Shown in pieces: positions 1 through 5,339 of a DNA stretch of 5,628 nucleotides. The number at the start of each line of letters is the position of its first letter. Position 1 is the stretch's first letter. The position numbers and the translations under genes are program-made. The notes beneath the pieces are model-generated. The model was given only the letters and a program-made list of their open reading frames with translations. It made no database searches and had not been told where the DNA came from. This stretch comes from Solirubrobacterales bacterium (GTDB lineage Bacteria; Actinomycetota; Thermoleophilia; Solirubrobacterales; Solirubrobacteraceae), in NCBI GenBank assembly GCA_003157595.1, contig PMKB01000107.1, positions 1 through 5,628 on the forward strand, given 5' to 3'.

Positions 1-150
1 ACCGGCATCCTGCCCAAGGAGGAAACCCTCCTGGCGTGCCTGCCCATCTTCCACAGCTTTGGTTTTACCGCGACCCTCTGGTATCCCCTCCTGCGGGGCT
101 GCCGGATTGTCACCATCCCGAGCCCACTGGACGCGCGCAAGATGGCCGAG
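1..150 (+). CDS. Internal fragment of an AMP-binding acyl-ACP/acyl-CoA synthetase, open at the left edge and joined in frame to thiL
   Basis: Frame 1 from base 1 reads [20 protein letters not shown] and continues [20 protein letters not shown] then [12 protein letters not shown]. The stretch [10 protein letters not shown], then LLRG, then PSPLD matches the adenylate-forming family, and is closest in my memory to the synthetase half of Aas (2-acylglycerophosphoethanolamine acyltransferase/acyl-ACP synthetase; the E. coli protein has LPLFHSFGLT and YPSPL at the same place). The family activates fatty acids with ATP and loads them onto ACP or CoA. Only about 48-50 residues of an expected 500 or more are present. 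No ATP-binding P-loop, A8 motif or C-terminal domain is visible, and no stop codon separates this from ThiL. GC is about 64% by hand count, against about 77% for the next 140 bases, and codons such as TTT, GGT, TAT and ATT occur that the neighbours avoid. The right boundary is approximate (about 142-156), because the residues AEAI fit either partner. It could be a misassembled end, a recombination remnant or part of a true fusion. Confidence 0.7.
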
Positions 151-1062
151 GCGATCGGCGCGGGCCTGACGGCGCGCGGAGGGCGCGTCGCGCGCTGGCT
201 CGGCGACGATGCGGCGGTCGTCGCAGCCGGCGGAGCGGTGGCCGTGGTCTCCACCGACACGATGGTCGACGGCGTGCACTTCCGCCTGGACTGGATCAGC
301 GCGGCGGACGCCGGCCATCGCGCGCTCGCGGGCGCCCTTTCGGACATCGCGGCGATGGGGGCGACACCGGGGGAGGCGTATTTCGCGCTCGGAGTCGGGG
401 GCACGCTCGACGCGGCCGGCGCGCTCGAGCTGATGGGCGGAGCGGAACGCCTGGCCGAGAGCTGTGCGGTCACGATCGCCGGCGGCGATGTCGTCCGCTC
501 GCCGACGGCGTTCGTCACCGTCACCGTGGTCGGCTGGGCGCAGGATGAGGTGGCCGTGATCGGCCGCGACGGGGCCTTGCCGGGAGACCTGGTCGGCGTG
601 ACCGGCCGGCTCGGCGGCGCCGCCGCCGGCGTCGAGTTGCTCGCCGGGCGCACCGGCGCTGGTGGGCCGCACGACGCGGAACTGATCGCCCGCCATGCGC
701 GACCGCGGCCACGCCTTGACGAGGGCCGCGCGTTTGCGGCCGCCGGCGTGCACGCGATGATCGACCTCTCGGACGGGCTGGCGCGAGATGCCGCGGCGAT
801 CGCCGAGCGCAGCGGCGTCGCGTTGGAGATCGATCTCGATGCGCTGCCGCTGGCGGCCGGGGTTGATGACCCGCTGGCGGCGGCGCGCGGCGGTGAGGAC
901 TACGAGCTGTGCGTCTGCGTGGCGCCGCAGCGGCGGGAGCAGGTGCAGGCCGCCGTGTCCTCGGTCACCTGGATCGGGCGGGTCGTGGCGGGAAACGGGG
1001 CGCGCTTCTACGACGCCGGCGGAGAACATGCGCTTGCCGGCTATGAGCACCGCCTGCGCTGA
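142..1062 (+). CDS. thiL: Thiamine-monophosphate kinase ThiL, native N-terminus apparently missing
   Basis: ThiL phosphorylates thiamine monophosphate with ATP to give thiamine diphosphate, the last step of the bacterial cofactor pathway, in the cytoplasm. It belongs to the PurM/HypE-like ATP-binding superfamily. Counting from the ATG at 142 (306 residues), the diagnostic motifs are all present and in order: GDDAAVV 21-27, [11 protein letters not shown] 37-47, LSDIAAMGA 66-74, AGGDV 113-117, RPRPRLDEG 187-195, DLSDGLARD 208-216 and GGEDYEL 250-256. The C-terminus is complete (HRLR then TGA). The start is uncertain. Family members usually carry a short G-E/D-F/L-x-L-I segment about 25 residues before GDD. 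Here only 20 residues precede it, no ribosome binding site precedes the ATG, and the frame stays open to base 1 through acyl-synthetase sequence. The true start codon was therefore probably lost at the join. The gene is convergent with the next gene, with only 16 bases between the two stops. Identity as ThiL is secure; the 5' end is not. Confidence 0.93.
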   Translation: MAEAIGAGLTARGGRVARWLGDDAAVVAAGGAVAVVSTDTMVDGVHFRLDWISAADAGHRALAGALSDIAAMGATPGEAYFALGVGGTLDAAGALELMGGAERLAESCAVTIAGGDVVRSPTAFVTVTVVGWAQDEVAVIGRDGALPGDLVGVTGRLGGAAAGVELLAGRTGAGGPHDAELIARHARPRPRLDEGRAFAAAGVHAMIDLSDGLARDAAAIAERSGVALEIDLDALPLAAGVDDPLAAARGGEDYELCVCVAPQRREQVQAAVSSVTWIGRVVAGNGARFYDAGGEHALAGYEHRLR

Positions 1063-1068
1063 GCGCGT

Positions 1069-1092
1069 CGCTGCGGGGCTACCGGTGCAGCG
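1069..1092. terminator. Possible bidirectional stem-loop between convergent stop codons
   Basis: CGCTGC at 1069-1074 pairs perfectly with GCAGCG at 1087-1092, leaving a 12-base loop that contains ACCGGT. The stem lies across the 16-base gap between the thiL stop (1060-1062) and the stop of the opposing gene (1079-1081), and it would form on transcripts of either strand. There is no U-tract on either side, so it would not be a canonical Rho-independent terminator. In such GC-rich DNA a 6-base stem can arise by chance, so confidence is low. Confidence 0.25.
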
Positions 1093-2854
1093 CTGACTCG
1101 GTGCCGCCGAGCGACCCCGGGCCGGCGTAGCTGAGCGGGCCGCGCACCGTTACCTCGACGCGCGCGTCGGGGCCGATTCCGCCGCGGCGCAGCAACAGCG
1201 CGGCCGCCGCCACGAGCGAGCCGGCGCTCAGACTGAGCAGCAGCAGTCCGTAGGGCGAGAGCCCGCCGCCGGCGACCAGCAGCGCGAGCGTCCAGGCCAG
1301 CGCCAGCGGCTCGACGTGCAGAACGCTGCAGATCAGTCCGACCGCGGCAGCCAGCGGGGCCAGTGAGACGACGAGGCACAGCGCCCCAAGCGACGGCGTG
1401 CGCTCGTGCTCTCGCGTCAGCACGACCAGCCACAGGTGCGCCGGAATGATCAGCAGCGCTGCGGTATAGGGGTTGGCGATCCACAGCAGCGCGGCGGTCG
1501 CCGACGCGACGATCAGCAGCGCGGCCGTGGCCCCAACCGGATCCGCCGGCCCGTGGCGGCCCGCGCGGGCGCGCGCCGCGGTCCGCAGCACCCAGGCCAG
1601 CACGAACAGCAGACCGATGCTGAGCAGCGACGCCACGCCCTCGCCAGATACCGGCAGCTGTGCCGGCGTCACCGCCGCGGCGGGAGTGGCGGGCAGCAGG
1701 CCGCCGGCGCCGAGCGCCGCCGCGAACAGCCCGGCGAGCGCAAAGGGTGCGGCGAACGACAGCACCCAGACGATCAGGGGCCCCACCACGACGCGCCGCC
1801 GGCGGGCTCGCGCCAGTACGTCGAGTGTGCAGCCGAGCAGCGAGAGCAGCAGCGCGCCGACGACGGCGCGCACCGCCCAGCCGCTCAACACCTGCGAGCC
1901 GAACGCGAGATCGCGCGTCGGCGCGGTTGCCAGCGAGGCGGAGGAGCCCTCGAGCACGCTCGTCACGCCGAGCAGTCCCTGGCCGAAGGCGCCCATCAGG
2001 CTCGCGTCCGGGGATGCGCCGCTCGGCTGCGCCTGGCCGTCCGCGGTCACGAGCACGGCCGGGATGCCGTCCGCCCCGAGCAGGCCCTGTTCGCCGGTGG
2101 TCAGCGGCAGCGCAAGCTGAGCCATCTGCTGGGTCAGCGACACGTCCGCGACCTTGCGCGCGATCGCGCCCGCGATCGCGGTTTCGACGCTGCGGCGCAG
2201 CTCGACCGGGGCGAGCGCCCCGGACGCTGACCAGGGGACCACGTAGGGGCCGCGCCCGCCGGGGTCGGCGACGTCGCCGATCACGATCGCCGCCTCGATG
2301 TCCGGCGGCAGCAGGTGCGCCACGACGCCCATCGCGCTCGCGCCACCGCTGGTGGAGACGAGCGTGAGCGGGCGCGAGGTGAGCAGGGTCTTGTAAATGA
2401 ACGCCAGCTCGAGCAGCGTCGCCGTGGGTGCCAGCGTGGCTGCGGAGTCGCCCTGTTGGGATCCGCCGCGGTCTGCGATCAGCGCGATCCCCGGGCCGGT
2501 CCCGGCGCGCGTCGCGATCACCGTGCGCACGGTCGCGGCGCCGGCGGCCGTCTCGACGCTCGAGCGGACAACCCGCACGCTGGTGAACCCGGCGTCCGCG
2601 AAGCCGCCGGGCGGGGCCGTGTGTGCGAGCTGCGCGGCGAGGGCGTCGTCGCCGCCCGTTCCGGGTGCGCGGTCAGGGTAGGAAGCGGCGAGCTTCGCCA
2701 TCTCCGATTCGGCCTGGGCGCTGTCGAAGGTCTGTGCCGGCGGCGCGCTCGCGGGAGTCGCGGACGGCGCGTGCAGGGAGAAGGCGGCGATGATCAGCAG
2801 CGCCGCGAAGGGCAACAGCGTGACGCGGTACAGACGCAGGTCGAGCACTTCCAC
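1079..2854 (-). CDS. Polytopic membrane protein with an M28-peptidase-like ectodomain, probably non-catalytic
   Basis: About 591 residues if the GTG at 2854 is the start; a second GTG at 2848 (giving LDLRLYR right after the start) is equally plausible. Frame extensions upstream lack family character and would run into the opposing regulator gene. Residues 11-27 (VTLLPFAALLIIAAFSL) form a membrane anchor or uncleaved signal. Residues about 45-310 resemble an M28 (Zn aminopeptidase) fold: GIALIADRGG 122-131, ATLLELAFIYKTLL 145-158, LTLVSTSGGASAMG 163-176, VIGDVAD 191-197 and GEQGLLGADGIPAVLV 254-269. Where active M28 enzymes have His-x-Asp, a Glu-Glu pair and a late Ser-Asp-His, this protein has ADRGG, STSGG and GEQ, so the metal site looks lost. 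About eight hydrophobic helices follow, near 328-347, 356-382, 406-426, 440-460, 463-479, 489-511, 516-531 and 536-555, then a short tail. I recall similar proteins annotated as M28 peptidases in Solirubrobacterales. The substrate and role are unknown. A protein-binding or scaffold role at the cell surface is inference. Confidence 0.8.
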   Translation of the reverse strand: MEVLDLRLYRVTLLPFAALLIIAAFSLHAPSATPASAPPAQTFDSAQAESEMAKLAASYPDRAPGTGGDDALAAQLAHTAPPGGFADAGFTSVRVVRSSVETAAGAATVRTVIATRAGTGPGIALIADRGGSQQGDSAATLAPTATLLELAFIYKTLLTSRPLTLVSTSGGASAMGVVAHLLPPDIEAAIVIGDVADPGGRGPYVVPWSASGALAPVELRRSVETAIAGAIARKVADVSLTQQMAQLALPLTTGEQGLLGADGIPAVLVTADGQAQPSGASPDASLMGAFGQGLLGVTSVLEGSSASLATAPTRDLAFGSQVLSGWAVRAVVGALLLSLLGCTLDVLARARRRRVVVGPLIVWVLSFAAPFALAGLFAAALGAGGLLPATPAAAVTPAQLPVSGEGVASLLSIGLLFVLAWVLRTAARARAGRHGPADPVGATAALLIVASATAALLWIANPYTAALLIIPAHLWLVVLTREHERTPSLGALCLVVSLAPLAAAVGLICSVLHVEPLALAWTLALLVAGGGLSPYGLLLLSLSAGSLVAAAALLLRRGGIGPDARVEVTVRGPLSYAGPGSLGGTESALHR

Positions 2855-2918
2855 CCAGCGTAGTTGAGCACCGGCGAGCCCGGGTGCGCAGATTTGACAA
2901 CCTGTGCACAGGAAGCCG
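2855..2918. promoter_or_regulatory. Divergent intergenic control region with a 12-base palindrome
   Basis: These 64 bases separate the minus-strand membrane protein gene from the response regulator gene, so promoters for both must lie here or within the opposing coding start. CCTGTGCACAGG at 2901-2912 is a perfect palindrome overlapping the regulator's ribosome binding site. GTGCNCA-type heptamers occur three times at 19-20 base steps: TGAGCAC 2865-2871 (reverse orientation), GTGCGCA 2884-2890 and GTGCACA 2904-2910. A weak plus-strand promoter could be TTGAGC 2864-2869 with CAGATT 2889-2894 (19-base spacer). On the minus strand TACGCT (2862 to 2857) fits an actinobacterial TANNNT -10 element but has no -35 partner. 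The layout would allow the regulator to control itself and its neighbour, but no binding site can be proven from sequence alone. Confidence 0.35.
2910..2915 (+). promoter_or_regulatory. Ribosome binding site that selects the ATG at 2919
   Basis: AGGAAG lies three bases before ATG 2919, and its AGGA core lies five bases before it. The in-frame GTG at 2904 would put this site inside the coding sequence and has no purine-rich stretch upstream, so ATG 2919 is preferred. The site shares its first three bases (AGG) with the palindrome at 2901-2912. Confidence 0.6.
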
Positions 2919-3647
2919 ATGGCCGAGCGACCCACACGCATCCTGCTCGTCGACGATGAGCAGGCCATCCTCACGCTCCTGTCGTACCCGCTCGCCCAGG
3001 ACGGCTACGAGGTTGTGCGCGCGGCTGACGGAGTCGAGGCCATGGCACGCTTCGGCGAGACCGAGTTCGACCTCGTCGTGCTGGACGTCACGATGCCGCA
3101 CATGGACGGTCTCGAGGTCTGCCGCCGGATGCGCGCGACGAGCTCGGTGCCGATCATCATGCTGACGGCGAAGACCGAGGAGATCGACAAGGTCCTCGGG
3201 CTCGAACTGGGCGCCGACGACTACATCACCAAGCCGTTCTCGATCCGCGAGTTCCGCAGCCGCGTCAAGGCGGCGCTGCGGCGCTCCTCGATGGTTGCGA
3301 CGCCGGCCGCCGGCGAACGCGACGAAGTTGCCGAGCCGCTCGAGGCGGGCCAATTGCGCGTCGACTTCGGCAAGCGCACGGTGCGCGTGCGCGACGACCT
3401 CGTGCAGACGACCTTCGTGGAGTTCGAGATCCTGGGCCTGCTGGCCCGCAGCCCCGGCCGCGTTTTCACCCGTGAGGCGCTGCTCGACCGGATTTGGGGC
3501 GACTCCGCCTACCGCGATCCGCGCACGATCGACGTGCACATCCGTCACCTGCGGGAGAAGCTCGAACACGACGCCAAGGAGCCGGAGTACATCTTTACCG
3601 TGCGCGGCGTCGGCTACCGCTTCCGCGACCGCGACGGCGCGCGGTGA
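2919..3647 (+). CDS. OmpR/PhoB-family DNA-binding response regulator
   Basis: A 242-residue two-domain regulator, the normal length for the family. The receiver domain (about 6-120) has the acidic pair D12/D13 in LLVDDEQ, the phosphoacceptor D56 in LVVLDVTMP, T83 in MLTAKTE, and K105 in DYITKPF. After a linker (about 121-144), a winged-helix DNA-binding domain (about 145-237) carries the expected FVEFEILGLLARSPGRVFTR, LLDRIWG, RTIDVHIRHLREKLE and YIFTVRGVGYRF segments. Phosphorylation at D56 by its kinase should promote dimerisation and promoter binding. The ATG at 2919 is chosen for the AGGAAG site just upstream. The stop (TGA 3645-3647) overlaps the GTG start of the histidine kinase, so the two are almost certainly co-translated partners. 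All key residues are intact. Target genes cannot be read from the sequence; itself, the divergent membrane protein gene and otsA are natural candidates. The sequence does not allow a PhoP, MtrA or other specific name. Confidence 0.95.
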   Translation: MAERPTRILLVDDEQAILTLLSYPLAQDGYEVVRAADGVEAMARFGETEFDLVVLDVTMPHMDGLEVCRRMRATSSVPIIMLTAKTEEIDKVLGLELGADDYITKPFSIREFRSRVKAALRRSSMVATPAAGERDEVAEPLEAGQLRVDFGKRTVRVRDDLVQTTFVEFEILGLLARSPGRVFTREALLDRIWGDSAYRDPRTIDVHIRHLREKLEHDAKEPEYIFTVRGVGYRFRDRDGAR

Positions 3648-5194
3648 GGTTGGGGCGCTCGCAGCGCCCGGCGGAGGGCGAGCGGTCGACGCCACGGCCG
3701 CCGCTGTCGCGCTCGATCCGCACGCGACTGGCGGTCACCTTCTTCCTCGTCACGGCGCTGAGCGTCGCGGTGATCTACGTGGTCGTGGCGCCACCGCTGA
3801 CCTCGGGGCTTCGCAACCAGGAGGTGGGCGGCCTCGAGCGCAACGTCAACGCCACCTACAAGCGCCAGTACATCAAGCAGACCTACCACAAGTTGCTCGC
3901 GATCCCGTTCTCCCCGCCCCCGGGGAAGCCGACCACCCACGCGAGGCAGGCGGCGGAGACGCTCGCCAAGCGGCTCGCCAGCGAGACGGTCAGCCAGGTC
4001 AACATCGTCAACGTGTTCACGAGTCCAACGGAGGTCCAGGCCTCCACGCCGATCACGCTCGCCTCCGAGCCCGACACCGAGGAATCCGCTGCGGAGACCG
4101 ATGCCATAGACGCCTTCACGGCGCAGGTCCGGGCAGATTCGCTGCCCCCCAACGGCACGGTGACCGGAATCGTGCAGACCCCGCGGGGGCTGCTCGGCGT
4201 GGTCGGCGTGGGCCTGCCCGCAACAGCGCCGCCGACGGTCCGCGTCGTGGTGTTCAGCGTGCCGCTCAACGACATCGGCGGAGCCGTCGCGCTGGTCCGC
4301 TCGCGAATTCTGCTCGCCGCCGCGATCGGGCTGTTCGTCGCGCTGATCACCGGCGTGCTGGTCGCGCGGGCGCTGACGGTGCGTGTGCTGCGCCTCGAGC
4401 ACACCGCGCAGCGCGTCGCCCAGGGCGACTTCGGAGCCCACTTCAGCGACTCCTCCGGCGACGAGCTTGGGCAACTCGCTCGCGAGCTGGCACACATGCA
4501 GGGCCAGCTCGAGGGGTTGGATGCTGCCCGGCGGCGGTTCATCGCGACCGCCTCGCACGAGCTTCGCACGCCGATCTTCTCACTCGGCGGGTTTCTCGAG
4601 CTGATCCAGGACGAGGCGCTCGACGAGGAGACGCGGCGCCAGTTCGTCGGCCAGGTGCGCGACCAAGTCGATCGCCTCGGCAAGCTCGCGACGCAGCTTC
4701 TCGACCTGACGCGGCTGGAGTCGGGGGCGGTCGAACTGGCGTCGAGCACCACCGACCTCGGGGTGCTCGCGCGGGCCGTCACCGGCGAGTTCGGCCCGGC
4801 GCTCGCGCAGCATGGCTCGCAGCTGCGGCTGCGGATCCCAGCCGAGCCGGTCCGCGTGATCTGCGACGGCGAGCGCGTCGGCCAGCTGCTGCGAATCCTG
4901 ATCGACAACGCGCTCGCTCACACCCCGAACGGGACGAGCATGGTCGTCTCGGCTACGGCGGCCGAGAACGGTGCCGGCGCGCGTCTGTCGGTCAGCGACA
5001 GCGGTCCCGGGATTCCCCAGGAGGCGATCGGGCGCGTGTTCGAGCCCTTCTACAGCGCCGACGGAGCGCGCGGGGCGGGCCTCGGCCTGGCGATCGCGCG
5101 CGAGCTTGCGGCGCATATGAATGCCCAGCTCGAGATCGAGTCGGCGCCCGGCAACACCACCTTCACGCTGATCCTGCCGCCGAGTGAGGTCTGA
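3644..5194 (+). CDS. HAMP-domain sensor histidine kinase, partner of the upstream regulator
   Basis: A 516-residue membrane kinase beginning at GTG 3644, which overlaps the regulator stop as GTGA. A longer in-frame start at 3494 would lie inside the regulator's DNA-binding domain and is rejected. Layout: basic N-terminus 1-28; first membrane helix about 29-50 (LAVTFFLVTALSVAVIYVVV); extracytoplasmic sensor region about 51-218; second helix about 222-242 (ILLAAAIGLFVALITGVLVA); HAMP linker about 243-296; dimerisation/phosphoacceptor domain with H305 in SHELRTP 304-310; and ATPase domain with N-box N422 in DNALAHTPNG, G1 box DSGPGI 452-457, F-box FEPFY 466-470 and G2 box GAGLGLAIA 478-486. All motifs needed for ATP binding, autophosphorylation and transfer are present. 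The sensor region (about 170 residues) is not recognisable to me as PAS, Cache or any named sensor. Its N-terminal part is rich in Lys, Tyr and Gln, and a Glu/Asp-rich stretch sits at 142-156. The signal is unknown. Confidence 0.95.
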   Translation: MRLGRSQRPAEGERSTPRPPLSRSIRTRLAVTFFLVTALSVAVIYVVVAPPLTSGLRNQEVGGLERNVNATYKRQYIKQTYHKLLAIPFSPPPGKPTTHARQAAETLAKRLASETVSQVNIVNVFTSPTEVQASTPITLASEPDTEESAAETDAIDAFTAQVRADSLPPNGTVTGIVQTPRGLLGVVGVGLPATAPPTVRVVVFSVPLNDIGGAVALVRSRILLAAAIGLFVALITGVLVARALTVRVLRLEHTAQRVAQGDFGAHFSDSSGDELGQLARELAHMQGQLEGLDAARRRFIATASHELRTPIFSLGGFLELIQDEALDEETRRQFVGQVRDQVDRLGKLATQLLDLTRLESGAVELASSTTDLGVLARAVTGEFGPALAQHGSQLRLRIPAEPVRVICDGERVGQLLRILIDNALAHTPNGTSMVVSATAAENGAGARLSVSDSGPGIPQEAIGRVFEPFYSADGARGAGLGLAIARELAAHMNAQLEIESAPGNTTFTLILPPSEV

Positions 5195-5199
5195 ACGAG

Positions 5200-5229
5200 C
5201 GCAGGTTGACCGGCCTGCGGCCACCTGCG
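5200..5229 (+). terminator. Hairpin region just after the kinase stop, with two competing stems
   Basis: Five bases after the kinase stop, CGCAGG (5200-5205) can pair with CCTGCG at 5214-5219 (8-base loop). Alternatively CGCAGGT (5200-5206) can pair with ACCTGCG at 5223-5229, with GGCC 5212-5215 and GGCC 5219-5222 forming an inner stem. The two structures exclude each other. No T-run follows, so if this ends transcription it does so without a U-tract or with Rho. It may instead be a processing or attenuation element between the two-component genes and otsA. Confidence 0.4.
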
Positions 5230-5234
5230 AGCAT
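5206..5234 (+). promoter_or_regulatory. Weak candidate promoter upstream of otsA
   Basis: TTGACC at 5206-5211 matches five of six bases of the -35 consensus. A 17-base spacer then leads to GAGCAT at 5229-5234, which matches only three of six bases of TATAAT but keeps the key A2 and T6. Transcription would start near 5241-5243, at the local low-GC patch (about 5231-5258). The -35 lies inside the hairpin region. Only a start-site map could confirm it. Confidence 0.2.
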
Positions 5235-5243
5235 CAACTCGCG

Positions 5244-5339
5244 ATGCCGATACATACCCGCAGCGTCCTGATCGACATCGCGTCGGCGCTCGCGCGCGGG
5301 GTGGCGCGGCGCAGCGCGGCCGCCGGCTTGCGCAGATGA
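5244..5339 (+). CDS. Possible 31-codon leader reading frame coupled to otsA
   Basis: ATG 5244 opens a frame of 31 residues (MPIHTRSVLIDIASALARGV then ARRSAAAGLRR) ending at TGA 5337-5339, which overlaps the otsA ATG as ATGA. The overlap is the arrangement expected for translational coupling, and the residues could form a basic amphipathic helix. Against it: there is no ribosome binding site, an ATA codon (rare in such genomes) is the third codon, the peptide matches no family I know, and a short open frame is likely by chance at this GC content. If the weak promoter at 5206-5234 is real, the message would be leaderless at this ATG. Otherwise the stretch is simply the otsA 5' untranslated region. 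Confidence 0.25.
   Translation: MPIHTRSVLIDIASALARGVARRSAAAGLRR

Noticed and set aside
16..32. Shine-Dalgarno-like AAGGAGGAAA and a 6-base AGGAGG/CCTCCT hairpin
   Set aside because: They lie inside the acyl-synthetase reading frame as Lys-Glu-Glu-Thr-Leu codons. The potential downstream GTG at 36 opens only an out-of-frame shadow of the real coding sequence.
2158..2181. Two adjacent 12-base palindromes (GCGCGATCGCGC and CCGCGATCGCGG)
   Set aside because: On the coding minus strand they read as the repeated residues AIA-G-AIA with GCG ATC GCG codons in the membrane protein gene. Codon use and a small amino-acid repeat explain them without a regulatory site.
1406..2230. Plus-strand open frames opposite the membrane protein gene
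   Set aside because: They are Gln/Arg-rich shadows of the minus-strand gene, whose hydrophobic helices and M28-like pattern show the real coding frame.
2894..2899. Perfect TTGACA -35 hexamer just before the response regulator
   Set aside because: A -10 element 17 bases downstream would fall at 2917-2922, on top of the ATG at 2919, and that sequence (CGATGG) does not resemble one. Neither start candidate (2904 or 2919) could be transcribed from it. It may be chance, or part of an operator.
2855..2974. Longer N-terminus for the minus-strand membrane protein (start at 2974)
   Set aside because: It would run into the regulator's coding start, adds residues unlike the family, and leaves no room for the regulator's promoter. 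The GTG codons at 2854 or 2848 fit the LDLRLYR start I recall for this family.
3614..4558. Long minus-strand open frame (314 codons) opposite the histidine kinase
   Set aside because: It is antisense to a gene with every kinase motif intact, its translation is low-complexity Arg/Gly/Asp-rich, and such open shadows are routine at this GC content.
3295..5187. Very long plus-strand open frame (630 codons) overlapping the regulator and kinase in another frame
   Set aside because: The translation is dominated by Arg and Ala with no family motif, while the overlapping frames carry complete regulator and kinase domains. It is a GC-driven shadow.
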